In this document: one piece after another, positions 37,885 through 46,587 of the stretch
Position numbering within the stretch: the first letter of the stretch is position 1
How the letters are laid out: the number at the start of each line of letters is the position of its first letter
DNA from: Kineosporiaceae bacterium SCSIO 59966
GTDB lineage: Bacteria; Actinomycetota; Actinomycetes; Actinomycetales; SCSIO-59966
Assembly: GCA_020881835.1 (NCBI GenBank)
Contig: CP052876.1
Coordinates: 1,240,001-1,304,000, forward strand
Direction of reading: 5' to 3'
Length of the DNA: 64,000 bases
Notes under the pieces: generated by a model
The model's database searches: none
Told to the model about the DNA's origin: nothing
Seen by the model: the letters and a program-made list of their open reading frames with translations, nothing else
Program-made: the position numbers and the translations under genes

Positions 37885-38919
37885 ATGAGCAGCAACACCT
37901 TCGGGACGCCGAGCCCGTTCGGGTCGCCCCGCTCGGCGCCGGCAGCGGCGCCGGTCGAGGAGGAGGGCGGCAAGCGCACCAAGGTCCTCGCCCTCGCCGG
38001 TGGTGGCCTGGCCGCCGTCGTCCTGGCCGGCGGTGCCGCACTGATGCTGACCGGCGGCTCGGACGACGAGGCCGACCTGGCCGTCACCGCGCCGACGCCG
38101 TCCGCGTCGCCGACCGAGGCCGTCGAGGCTCCGGCCCCGCTGCCGACGTCCGTGGAGTTCGCCGGGCGCAACCCGTTCAAGGCGCGGATCATCGAGGGCT
38201 CCAGCGGGAGCGGCGCGCCTGCGGCGTCGAGTGACCCGGCTCCGGCTCCGGTGAGCCCGGCGGACCCGGCGCCGTCCGGCTCCGGCGACCCCACGCCGTC
38301 CGAGACGGACCCGTGGACGGAGCTGCCGCCCGAGCTGTACCCCGGACTCGACCCCGAGCTGATCGGCGTCCCGGGCCCGGCTGGCCCTGCGGGACCTGCC
38401 GGACCCGCGGGACCCACCGGCCCGGCTGGCGAGACGATCATCCCGTTCGTCTCGATCACCTACCTGGGCGCCGGCACCGCCGACGACCCGGCCGACCTGC
38501 CGTCCAGCTGGGACCCGATCGGGTTCGACGAGACCCCCTGGGTCGAGGAGGTCACCGAGGACTCCGAGGACGCCGACGTGACGACGTCCGCGGAACCGAC
38601 GGACCCGGCCACGGACCCGGTCGAGGAGACGGTCGACCCCGAGGGCACGGTCTACGGCTACTTCGTCGTCGACATCGGGATGCCGGACGAGTACGAGGTC
38701 GAGGTGCCGGTCGGCTCCACCTTCCACAGTGCGCCGCCGCTGTCGTGGCTGCAGCTCATGGAGGTCCAGCCGGACGTCGAGGGCGAGCTGACCCGGGCGA
38801 AGGTGCGCCTCGGGGCCCAGCCGTTCACCCTCACCCAGGACCGGCCACGGGTCATCTACCAACCGCTGGAGTCGGTGCTCGAGAACTTCCTGCTCGGACT
38901 CGGGGTGGAGCCGGAGTAG
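37885..38919 (+). CDS. PilP-like pilus protein with collagen-like segment
   Basis: 344 residues. Cytoplasmic N-terminus, one transmembrane helix (VLALAGGGLAAVVLAGGAALML, about 34-55), a Pro/Ala linker, then SVEFAGRNPFKARI, which resembles the R-(D/N)-P-F motif at the start of PilP/GspC. A run of seven Gly-Pro-(Ala/Thr) triplets (about 169-189, GPAGPAGPAGPAGPTGPAG) is collagen-like. The C-terminal half (VYGYFVVDIGMPDEYEVEVP onward, with FTLTQDRPRVIY) may be a beta domain. Position after pilO suggests it replaces PilP. It has no closer named family. Confidence 0.65.
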   Translation: MSSNTFGTPSPFGSPRSAPAAAPVEEEGGKRTKVLALAGGGLAAVVLAGGAALMLTGGSDDEADLAVTAPTPSASPTEAVEAPAPLPTSVEFAGRNPFKARIIEGSSGSGAPAASSDPAPAPVSPADPAPSGSGDPTPSETDPWTELPPELYPGLDPELIGVPGPAGPAGPAGPAGPTGPAGETIIPFVSITYLGAGTADDPADLPSSWDPIGFDETPWVEEVTEDSEDADVTTSAEPTDPATDPVEETVDPEGTVYGYFVVDIGMPDEYEVEVPVGSTFHSAPPLSWLQLMEVQPDVEGELTRAKVRLGAQPFTLTQDRPRVIYQPLESVLENFLLGLGVEPE

Positions 38920-38962
38920 GACGCAGGACGCCCCGCTGTAGAGCGGGACGGACCGGGGAGGG

Positions 38963-38993
38963 GCCCGGGGACGCGCTGCGAGCGTCCCCGGGC
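38963..38993 (+). terminator. Hairpin at end of pil locus
   Basis: GCCCGGGGACGC and GCGTCCCCGGGC form a perfect 12-bp stem with a 7-base loop, 44 bases after the PilP-like gene. It probably ends the pilM-N-O-P transcript. Confidence 0.75.
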
Positions 38994-39249
38994 CTCGGCT
39001 CTGTGTCGGTCGGTGACTCTGTGTTGCCATGTCGTCCAGTTCTGGTGACGACTGGTGGTCCATTCGGGCCAAATCAGCGCTCGGCGAGTCACTGCGGGTA
39101 GCGGTTGTCGCCGGCGTGTGCTGTCCTGTGCGCGGACAGTCATCTAGCTGGGACGCGATGAAGCCGTCGGTGGCGAGCGGTCACCCTCCCTCCGGGGACC
39201 CCGACGGTGGAGCCAGTGGTGAGACCGGCCCCCTTACGTAGGGGAGACC
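38994..39249 (+). other. Non-coding leader before LPXTG gene
   Basis: 256 bases with no credible gene. It is less GC-skewed than coding DNA and ends with a GGGGAG ribosome site for the next gene. Short local inverted repeats occur (for example GTCGG/CCGAC around 39170-39210). A GGGACGC...AAGCC stretch near 39150 recalls a cyclic di-GMP riboswitch core but lacks the other conserved parts. No defined element is assigned. Confidence 0.4.
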
Positions 39250-40569
39250 ATGACGACACGGATAGTGAGCAAGGCGGCGCTGCTGCGCACAGCCGTGCTG
39301 CTCGTGACCGCGCTGGCGCTCGTGCTCTGGGCCGCGATGCCCGCGCTCGCGAACGGCAACGGCAACGGCAGGGACGGCGCGCCGGGGCAGGAGAAGAAGG
39401 CCGCCGAGGTGAGCGCGCCTCCAGGTAGTGGCAAGTCCGGTGGGGTGGGTAAGCCGGCTGCGGCGGAGAAGGCCGCTGCCGCCAAGAAGCCGGCTGCGGC
39501 CGGGAACCCCGAGAACTCGGGGAAGTCGGTCACCGCCAGCACGTCGGAGTCGGCGGGGAAGTCCGCGAAGCCCGTGACGTCGCAGAAGACGGCGAAGTCC
39601 AACAAGTCTCCGAAGTCAGACAAGTCCTCGACGTCAGGCAAGTCAGCGAGCCAGGGCGGCAAGTCGAAGGTCGTCTCCGGCGAGAGCGGCAAGCCACAGC
39701 CGAAGTCGAACGCCGACAGGAACAAGGGCGGCGCCAACAACGGCGGTGACTGCGGCGCCTACTGCTCGACGCGGGACGGCACACTGTCTGGCAACGGCCA
39801 GGGCAAGAACGGCATCGAGGCTGGGTCGAAGGGCCGCGCCGACAACAAGAACCCCAAGGGCCAGCGCCCGAACGCTGCGAGCGACGGCAACAACGGCTAC
39901 GAGTGCGACGGCAACAACGGCATCGCCAAGGGCAACCCTGCGCACTCCGGGTGCACGGCGTCGGATGACAACCCGCCTGGTGAGAACCCGCCTGGTGAGA
40001 ACCCGCCTGGTGAGAACCCGCCTGGTGAGAACCCGCCTGGTGAGAACCCGCCTGGTGAGAACCCGCCTGGTGAGAACCCGCCTGGTGAGAACCCGCCTGG
40101 TGAGAACCCGCCTGGTGAGAACCCGCCTGGTGAGAACCCGCCTGGTGAGAACCCGCCTGGTGAGAACCCGCCTGGTGAGAACCCGCCTGGTGAGAACCCG
40201 CCTGGTGAGAACCCGCCTGGTGAGAACCCGCCTGGTGAGAACCCGCCTGGTGAGAACCCGCCTGGTGAGAACCCGCCTGGTGACAACCCCGACGAGTCCG
40301 TCGACGTGCTGCCAGTGGTCATCGAGGGCCCAAGCACCCCGCCAGGTAGTGCCGTCCCCCCCACTGAAACCGAGTCGGGGACCTCTGATCAGAACGACGA
40401 CGTCGCCGTCCTCGGGACGAAGTTCCCGGCGACTGCTGCGTGGGCTGGTCTGGACGGACCGCTGCCGTTCACGGGCGCGTCCGGCGTCCAGGCGCTGCTG
40501 GCAGCTGGCCTGCTGCTCATCCTGACCGGCGGGACGTTCCTGGCGGTCCGCCGGCGGCGCACCGCCTGA
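39250..40569 (+). CDS. LPXTG cell-wall-anchored repeat protein
   Basis: 439 residues. Signal peptide (VLLVTALALVLWAAMPALA, about residues 15-33), a Lys/Ser/Ala-rich stretch, a Gly/Asn-rich block with four Cys (GGDCGAYCS, YECDG, SGCTA), 21 tandem NPPGE/D pentapeptides (residues about 241-345), a Ser/Thr linker and a C-terminal sorting signal LPFTGASG, hydrophobic helix and RRRRTA tail. Sortase should link it to peptidoglycan, with the Pro-rich repeat acting as a stalk. The ligand is unknown. It lies just after the pilus locus; a functional link is only positional. Confidence 0.85.
   Translation: MTTRIVSKAALLRTAVLLVTALALVLWAAMPALANGNGNGRDGAPGQEKKAAEVSAPPGSGKSGGVGKPAAAEKAAAAKKPAAAGNPENSGKSVTASTSESAGKSAKPVTSQKTAKSNKSPKSDKSSTSGKSASQGGKSKVVSGESGKPQPKSNADRNKGGANNGGDCGAYCSTRDGTLSGNGQGKNGIEAGSKGRADNKNPKGQRPNAASDGNNGYECDGNNGIAKGNPAHSGCTASDDNPPGENPPGENPPGENPPGENPPGENPPGENPPGENPPGENPPGENPPGENPPGENPPGENPPGENPPGENPPGENPPGENPPGENPPGENPPGENPPGENPPGDNPDESVDVLPVVIEGPSTPPGSAVPPTETESGTSDQNDDVAVLGTKFPATAAWAGLDGPLPFTGASGVQALLAAGLLLILTGGTFLAVRRRRTA
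39970..40284 (+). repeat. 21 tandem 15-bp repeats (NPPGE)
   Basis: Unit AACCCGCCTGGTGAG is repeated 21 times in frame with no base differences except GAC for GAG in the last unit. The perfect DNA identity points to recent slippage expansion, and the copy number is likely to vary between strains. Confidence 0.97.
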
Positions 40570-40639
40570 TCTCGTCTCGACCCGACTACGGGGACGGCCA
40601 CTCCGGTGACCGTCCCCGCAGTCGTGGGAGCATCGCCCC

Positions 40640-41845
40640 ATGCTTCGTTGGCTCACCGCTGGGGAGTCCCACGGCCCGGCGCTGGTCGGCGTCCTCGAGG
40701 GGCTGCCCGCCGGCGTCCGGATCACCACTGACGACGTCCAGGCCGCCTTGGCCCGGCGCCGGCTCGGCTACGGCCGCGGCGCCCGGATGTCGTTCGAGCA
40801 GGACGCCGTCCGGATCCTCGGCGGCGTCCGGCACGGGCGCACCCTGGGCGGCCCGGTCGCCATCGAGGTCGCCAACACCGAGTGGCCCAAGTGGGAGACG
40901 GTGATGTCCGCCGACCCGGTGCCCGACGACGTCCTGGCCGGGCAGGCCCGCAACGCCCCGCTGACCCGCCCCCGCCCCGGGCACGCCGACCTCGTCGGGA
41001 TGCAGAAGTACGGCTTCGACGACGCCCGCCCCGTGCTCGAGCGCGCCAGCGCCCGGGAGACCGCCGCCCGCGTCGCGCTCGGCGCCGTCGCCGCCGCCTT
41101 CCTGCGGGACGCGCTTGGGGCCGGCCTGGTCAGCCACACCGTCGCCATCGGTCCGGTCGGCGTCCCGGACGACGCCGAGCTGCCCACCCCGGACGACGTC
41201 GCGGCCCTCGACGCCGACCCGGTGCGGTGCCACGACAGCGAGACGAGCGCCGCGATGGTCGCCGAGATCGACGCCTGCCGGCGCGCCGGGGACACCCTCG
41301 GCGGCGTCGTCGAGGTTCTGGCCTACGGCGTGCCGCCCGGCCTGGGCAGCCACGTCCACTGGGACCGGCGGCTCGACTCGCGGCTCGCCGGGGCGCTCAT
41401 GGGCGTGCAGGCCATCAAGGGCGTCGAGATCGGCGACGGGTTCCGGACGGCGGGGCGGCGCGGGTCGGCCGCCCACGACGAGATCGAGCACGGGCCGGAC
41501 GGGACGCTGCGCCGGCGCACCGGGCGAGCCGGCGGCCTCGAGGGCGGCATGACCACCGGGGGAGTGCTGCGCGTGCGGGCGGCGATGAAGCCGATCTCGA
41601 CCGTGCCGCGAGCGCTGGACACCGTCGACGTCGCCACCGGCGAGCCGGCCGTCGCCATCAACCAGCGCTCCGACGTCTGCGCGGTGCCCGCTGCGGGCGT
41701 CGTCGCCGAGGCGATGGTCGCGCTGGTCCTGGCCGACGCCGCACTGGAGAAGCTCGGCGGTGACTCCGTGGCCGAGGTCCGGCGCAACCTCGAGGGCTAC
41801 CTCGCCGCGATTCCCGAGCTGATGAGGTCCGGCAGCGTAGGGTAG
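40640..41845 (+). CDS. aroC: Chorismate synthase
   Basis: 401-residue FMN-dependent enzyme converting EPSP to chorismate, the last shikimate step. The three family signatures are visible: [18 protein letters not shown] near residue 8, [13 protein letters not shown] around residues 45-58, and the C-terminal [42 protein letters not shown] is also conserved. Length is normal for actinobacteria. It starts the main aro cluster after the surface-protein gene. Confidence 0.97.
   Translation: MLRWLTAGESHGPALVGVLEGLPAGVRITTDDVQAALARRRLGYGRGARMSFEQDAVRILGGVRHGRTLGGPVAIEVANTEWPKWETVMSADPVPDDVLAGQARNAPLTRPRPGHADLVGMQKYGFDDARPVLERASARETAARVALGAVAAAFLRDALGAGLVSHTVAIGPVGVPDDAELPTPDDVAALDADPVRCHDSETSAAMVAEIDACRRAGDTLGGVVEVLAYGVPPGLGSHVHWDRRLDSRLAGALMGVQAIKGVEIGDGFRTAGRRGSAAHDEIEHGPDGTLRRRTGRAGGLEGGMTTGGVLRVRAAMKPISTVPRALDTVDVATGEPAVAINQRSDVCAVPAAGVVAEAMVALVLADAALEKLGGDSVAEVRRNLEGYLAAIPELMRSGSVG
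41838..41843 (+). promoter_or_regulatory. Candidate -10 before Uma2-like gene
   Basis: TAGGGT overlaps the end of aroC, 7 bases before the GTG of the Uma2-like gene. It would give a leaderless transcript that could also drive the downstream aroK paralogue. Confidence 0.4.
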
Positions 41846-41850
41846 TCGCC

Positions 41851-42228
41851 GTGGCCGTGCAGCCGGTGTTCGAGCGGGGCTTCCCGAGCGACCGTCCGCT
41901 GTCGTGGGAGGACCTGCAGGGCATTCCCGACGACCGCTACGCGGGACACGAGATCGTGGAGGGGGAGCTCATCGTGTCTCCGGTGCCGGACAGCAGGCAT
42001 CAGTCGTGCGTCCTGTCGCTCGCCGCGCTGCTCAAGGCGGCGTGCCCGCCGGACCTCAAGGTGTTCGTGGCCCCCTACGACTACGTGCCGCGCCCCGGGT
42101 ACTCGCTGCAGCCCGACGTCCTTGTCGCCCGCCGCAGCGAGGTAGGCTCGGCCATCGGTTCGCAGGAGTGGACAGCCACCGAACCGTTCCCGGTGGCTGT
42201 CGTACCGTCCGAGCTGCTCGACGAGTGA
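41851..42228 (+). pseudogene. Truncated Uma2-family endonuclease-like gene
   Basis: 125 residues with the N-terminal part of the Uma2 fold: LSWEDLQGIPDDRYAGHEIVEGELIVSP, HQSCVLSLAALLKAACPPDL and the first catalytic Asp in YSLQPDVLVARR. The family usually runs to about 185-195 residues, and the second half with the E-x-K site (EVxSPS...) is missing; the sequence turns to unrelated residues and stops inside the start of the aroK-like gene (GTGA overlap). It is likely a remnant, although a small folded product cannot be excluded. Confidence 0.65.
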
Positions 42229-42716
42229 GTCCCCGAGTCATCCTCGTCGCCCCTCCGGGTGTTGACGTGGACGCGATCGCCGACGAGCTCGGCCGGATGC
42301 TCGACCTGCCTGTGCGGTCGACCGACCGGGACGTCGAGGAGCGTGCGGCTGCGACCGTTGCCGAGATCTTCGTGGAGAAGGGCGAGTCGACGTTCCGCGA
42401 GCTCGAGAGGCAGGCGGTCGTCACCGCGCTCGACGAGCACGACGGCGTCCTCGTCCTCGGCGGTGGCGCCGTCATGGACCCGCTCACCGAGGCGGACCTC
42501 GCCGGCGAGCGGGTCGTGTTCCTCGACGTGTCGATCTCGCAGGCCGCGCGGACGCTCGGGTTCACCGGCCCCACGACGGTCATCAACCCGCGCGCGCAGT
42601 GGCTGCGGATGATGGAGACGCGACGGCCGGTGTACCAGCGGGTCGCGGACGTCGTCGTCACGGTCGACGGCAAGGCGCCCAGCGAGGTGGTGAAGGAGAT
42701 CCTCGCCGCCCTCTGA
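42225..42716 (+). CDS. Shikimate kinase paralogue lacking the P-loop
   Basis: 163 residues. The fold is clearly that of AroK: STDRDVEERAAATVAEIFVEKGE (shikimate Asp), ESTFRELERQAV (Arg), VLVLGGGAVMDP (GGG motif) and ETRRPVYQRVADVVVTVDG (lid and adenine site). The Walker A motif expected at residues 8-16 is replaced by VAPPGVDVDAIA, with no Lys or Ser/Thr, so ATP phosphorylation by the normal route is unlikely. A complete aroK follows 240 bp downstream. A regulatory or shikimate-binding role is possible. It overlaps the truncated Uma2-like gene. Confidence 0.8.
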   Translation: MSPRVILVAPPGVDVDAIADELGRMLDLPVRSTDRDVEERAAATVAEIFVEKGESTFRELERQAVVTALDEHDGVLVLGGGAVMDPLTEADLAGERVVFLDVSISQAARTLGFTGPTTVINPRAQWLRMMETRRPVYQRVADVVVTVDGKAPSEVVKEILAAL

Positions 42717-42791
42717 CCCGCGACGACCCTCTCTACCGCCCGACCCCCCGCCCGACCCCCAACCCCCCGCCCACACCTCCAAACCCCCTCC

Positions 42792-42924
42792 GTGATCATG
42801 CAATCCCGCCACCCTGCACCCTCCCGCCCGACCCCTCACCCCCTCGGTGATCATGCAATCCCGCCACCCTGCACTCGCCCGCCCGACCCGCAACCCCTCT
42901 CGGTGATCATGCAATCCCGCCACC
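42792..42924 (+). repeat. Three 22-bp dispersed repeats, forward
   Basis: Copies at 42792-42813, 42847-42868 and 42903-42924 are identical: GTGATCATGCAATCCCGCCA followed by CC. They are spaced 55-56 bp apart and separated by C-rich spacer, in the 230-bp gap between the two shikimate kinase genes. Confidence 0.92.
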
Positions 42925-42942
42925 CTCCGCGGCGCCGCGCCG

Positions 42943-42948
42943 TACGGT
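42943..42948 (+). promoter_or_regulatory. Candidate -10 of aroK (leaderless)
   Basis: TACGGT, 7 bases, then GTG (42956). The overlapping GTG at 42947 would lie inside the promoter, so this box favours the later start. Confidence 0.45.
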
Positions 42949-42955
42949 GGCGGCC

Positions 42956-43441
42956 GTGATCGTGATCGTCGGGTTCATGGGCGCGGGCAAGTCCACCGTC
43001 GGCCGACGGCTGGCCCAGCGGATCGACGTCCCGTTCGTGGACAGCGACGACGAGATCGTCGCCCGCTCTGGGCGTGCCATCGCGGACGTGTTTCGCCAGG
43101 ACGGGGAACCGGTCTTCCGGGCGCTGGAGCAGTCGGTGATCCTCGATCTCCTCACCGGTGCGGAGGCGGTCGTCGCGCTCGGTGGCGGCGCGGTCGAGAC
43201 GCCGGCGGTGCGCGAGGCTCTCACCGGGCACGACGTCGTGTACCTCGCTGTGACCCTGGAGCAGGCCCTGGTCCGCGTGGGCGGGGACGGCCAGCGGCCG
43301 GTGCTCGATGATCCCGTTCTGCCACAACGGTTCTCGGCACGAGTTCCGCTCTATGAACAGGTGGCCACCGTGACCCTGGACGCCGGCGACGCGACCCCTG
43401 ACGGCCTTGTCGACCAGGTCATCGCGCGGCTGCGTCTGTAA
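42956..43441 (+). CDS. aroK: Shikimate kinase
   Basis: 161 residues, the functional kinase of the pair. It phosphorylates shikimate with ATP. P-loop GFMGAGKST at residues 6-14, VDSDDEIVARSGRAIADVF (shikimate Asp), EPVFRALEQ (Arg), VVALGGGAVETP, and RVPLYEQVATVTLDA at the end. The lid residues GDGQRPVL are present. Start at 42956 is preferred from the promoter spacing; 42947 would add three residues. The gene is set apart by repeat-filled spacers on both sides. Confidence 0.92.
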   Translation: MIVIVGFMGAGKSTVGRRLAQRIDVPFVDSDDEIVARSGRAIADVFRQDGEPVFRALEQSVILDLLTGAEAVVALGGGAVETPAVREALTGHDVVYLAVTLEQALVRVGGDGQRPVLDDPVLPQRFSARVPLYEQVATVTLDAGDATPDGLVDQVIARLRL

Positions 43442-43486
43442 GAACGACCGGGCGACAGGGGGCCCGGGCGGCGCTGGCCCGGGTCA

Positions 43487-43545
43487 CAGAATGCTGGATT
43501 CGGCACAGGTTTGCCGGCGTGTCGCGCCTCCAACTCAGCATTCTG
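43487..43545 (+). repeat. 59-bp palindromic repeat, copy E
   Basis: Begins CAGAATGCTG and ends CAGCATTCTG, with inner GCCGGCGTGTCGCGCC. It stands alone between aroK and aroB, 27 bp before the inverted 22-bp repeats. Confidence 0.88.
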
Positions 43546-43571
43546 CGGGCAGGTGTGGGGCGGGCGCGGGG

Positions 43572-44795
<1,224 letters not shown>

Positions 44796-44842
44796 CGCGT
44801 CAGGACTGACGCGTCGCAACTGACGCGTCGGTAGTGCGGCGG

Positions 44843-45142
44843 TCAGCTCGATGTCCACCGCAGCAGCCGGACCAGAGCGACGGCGCCGACGGCGCGGCGG
44901 AACGGGTTGACGCCACGGACGACCTCGTCCGCCGCCCACACCAGGCCGGTCACTCGGCCGAGCACGGCCGCCGCACGGGCGGCACCGGGGGAGCGGCGAG
45001 CGAGCAGCGTGGACGCCGCCAGGGCACCGGACGTCGTCAGCGCAAGTGCGTTGGGCGGGTGGACCAGCGTGATCCGACCGGTCTGGCGGCTGCGGAACGC
45101 CCAGTTCGCGGCGTCGCGGAGGGTCTTCACCATGGGCTCCAT
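44843..45142 (-). CDS. Small membrane-associated hypothetical protein
   Basis: 99 residues from the ATG giving MEPMVKTLRD; a second ATG three codons later is possible. The N-terminus (TLRDAANWAFRSRQTGRITLVHPPNALA) is charged, followed by a hydrophobic stretch LALTTSGALAASTLLARR and a weaker one (VLGRVTGLVWAADEVVRGV). It lies divergently to the small KOW-like gene and convergent with aroB. The family is not recognised. Confidence 0.5.
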   Translation of the reverse strand: MEPMVKTLRDAANWAFRSRQTGRITLVHPPNALALTTSGALAASTLLARRSPGAARAAAVLGRVTGLVWAADEVVRGVNPFRRAVGAVALVRLLRWTSS

Positions 45143-45178
45143 GGAACCGCGGTTCGGCGCCGCCCGCTCGGTGGGGCG

Positions 45179-45184
45179 TACAGT
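45179..45184 (+). promoter_or_regulatory. Candidate -10 of the 45191 gene (leaderless)
   Basis: TACAGT, 6 bases, then GTG. Confidence 0.4.
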
Positions 45185-45190
45185 CGAGGA

Positions 45191-45415
45191 GTGAAGCCTG
45201 CCCGCGCCGCCACCCGGCGCCACCTGCCGAACAGTCCCTTCAACGCTCCGGTGGACCGCCCGGTGCCGGAGTTCTCGGTCGACGACCGGGTGACCCACGA
45301 CCAGTACGGCCTGGGCACGGTCGTCGGCGTGGAGAAGGACCTGGCAGTGCTCGTGCAGTTCCGCGAGCAGCGAGTGCGGATCCCGTCGCCCTTCCGCAAG
45401 CTCCGCACGCTCTGA
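45191..45415 (+). CDS. Small conserved CarD/KOW-like protein
   Basis: 74 residues. After a basic N-terminus ([19 protein letters not shown]) comes [33 protein letters not shown], an SH3-like barrel similar in form to CarD or KOW domains (a turn with H-D-x-Y-G-L-G), ending [12 protein letters not shown]. Such small proteins are conserved in actinobacteria near the aro cluster. RNA polymerase or nucleic-acid contact is possible but not shown. Confidence 0.7.
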   Translation: MKPARAATRRHLPNSPFNAPVDRPVPEFSVDDRVTHDQYGLGTVVGVEKDLAVLVQFREQRVRIPSPFRKLRTL

Positions 45416-45439
45416 GCCCGAAGGCCCGGTGTCGATCAG

Positions 45440-45445
45440 TACCCT
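45440..45445 (+). promoter_or_regulatory. Candidate -10 of aroQ (leaderless)
   Basis: TACCCT, 7 bases, then the ATG of aroQ at 45453. Confidence 0.45.
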
Positions 45446-45452
45446 GCCGCGC

Positions 45453-45914
45453 ATGACGCGGGTGCTGGTCCTCAACGGTCCCAACCTCGGCCGCCTCGGC
45501 TCCCGTGAGCCGGAGGTCTACGGCACCACCACGCACGCCGACCTGGCGGAGCGTTGCCGCAGCGACGGCGAGCGCCTCGGCCTGGACGTGGAGGTGCGTC
45601 AGACCGACGACGAGGCGCAGCTCGTCGGCTGGCTGCACGAGGCCGTCGACACCGGCGCCCACGTCGTCCTCAACCCAGCGGCCTTCACCCACTACTCCTA
45701 CGCCACCCGCGACGCCTGTGCGCAGGTGACCGGCGCCGGGCTCGTGCTCGTCGAGGTGCACCTGTCGAACCCCGCCGCCCGCGAGGAGTTCCGGCACACG
45801 AGCGTGATCGCAGGGGTGGCGACGGGCACCGTCGCCGGTTTCGGCGGCGACTCCTACCGACTGGCGCTGCAGGCGGTCGCTGGCCGGCTTGATCCTGGAC
45901 AGTCAAGCCTTTAG
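45453..45914 (+). CDS. aroQ: Type II 3-dehydroquinate dehydratase
   Basis: 153 residues. [20 protein letters not shown] is the family N-terminal signature; [11 protein letters not shown] includes the active-site lid with the catalytic Arg and Tyr. [16 protein letters not shown] and [18 protein letters not shown] carry the conserved Asn, His and Arg. It forms dodecamers in relatives. The ATG is favoured over an in-frame start at 45429 because of the leaderless -10 and the family start. It completes aroB-aroQ-aroK-aroC in this region. Confidence 0.95.
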   Translation: MTRVLVLNGPNLGRLGSREPEVYGTTTHADLAERCRSDGERLGLDVEVRQTDDEAQLVGWLHEAVDTGAHVVLNPAAFTHYSYATRDACAQVTGAGLVLVEVHLSNPAAREEFRHTSVIAGVATGTVAGFGGDSYRLALQAVAGRLDPGQSSL

Positions 45915-45915
45915 C

Positions 45916-45949
45916 CTTGTCTCGGCGACGACAAGTTGCTGGACTTGTC
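45916..45949. promoter_or_regulatory. Triple CTTGTC/GACAAG inverted repeats before satD
   Basis: CTTGTC at 45916, GACAAG at 45930 and CTTGTC at 45944, each 14 bp from the next start, form two overlapping palindromes just after aroQ and 54 bp before satD. The regular spacing suggests an operator for a dimeric regulator, possibly SatD itself through its C-terminal HTH. Confidence 0.4.
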
Positions 45950-46002
45950 TGAGTGCCGGGTCACGACAGAGCCGCCGGAGAGTCGCCGGAGAGGCGGGAG
46001 AC

Positions 46003-46587
46003 GTGTTCGCCATGACCATCGACCAGCGCGGCAGCCGACGCGGTCAGGACCTCGTCGACGCCCTCCTCGCCGACCTCGCCGACGCACCCGGCGTCGTCCG
46101 CCGGTTCGAGCGCACCGCCGGCGACGAGGTCCAGGGGCTCCTCGACGACGCCGACGCCGTCGTCGACCTCACCCTGCGCCTGGCTCGCGCCGACTCGTGG
46201 AGCACCGGGATCGGCACCGGACCGGTGCGCGAACCGGTGCCCCGTAGCGTCCGCGCCGCCGCCGGACCGGCACTGGAGAACGCCCGGGACGCCGTCCAGC
46301 GCGCCAAGACCTCCGGCCCGCACGTCGCGGTCAGCGGGCCCGACCCACAGCGGGCCCGGGACGCCGAGGTGCTGCTCGCCCTGCTCGCCAGCGTCGTCCA
46401 GCGCCGGACGACGCAGGGCTGGCAGGTCGCGGACCTGCTCGCCGCCGGGATGACCCAGAAGGAGGCCGCCGCGCGCCTGGGGATCAGCCCGCAGGCGGTG
46501 AGCCAGCGCGCCCGGGTCGCCATGTGGCAGCACGAGCAGGACGCCCGGCCGCTCGCCGCGCGGCTGCTGCGGGAGGCGGACCGGTGA
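46003..46587 (+). CDS. satD: SatD family protein
   Basis: 194 residues. N-terminal SatD core: VFAMTIDQRGSRRGQDLVDAL, FERTAGDEVQGLLDDADAVVD, STGIGTGPVREPVPRSVRAAAGPALENARDA. A C-terminal helix-turn-helix, MTQKEAAARLGISPQAVSQRARVAMW (about 150-175), suggests DNA binding. SatD proteins are of poorly known function, first noted beside secretion genes in streptococci. GTG at 46003 keeps the first strand complete; ATG at 46012 has better spacing to GGGAG and is the alternative. It overlaps the next gene (GTGA). Confidence 0.85.
   Translation: MFAMTIDQRGSRRGQDLVDALLADLADAPGVVRRFERTAGDEVQGLLDDADAVVDLTLRLARADSWSTGIGTGPVREPVPRSVRAAAGPALENARDAVQRAKTSGPHVAVSGPDPQRARDAEVLLALLASVVQRRTTQGWQVADLLAAGMTQKEAAARLGISPQAVSQRARVAMWQHEQDARPLAARLLREADR

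Noticed and set aside
39145-39210. GGGACGC...AAGCC resembling a cyclic di-GMP-I riboswitch core
   Set aside because: The GGCAAACC part and the GNRA-type P1b loop are missing, and the spacing is wrong; similarity is limited to a few bases.
39970-40284. Regular repeats that could be mistaken for a CRISPR array
   Set aside because: Units are contiguous 15-mers without spacers, are in frame with a signal-peptide/LPXTG protein and encode NPPGE.
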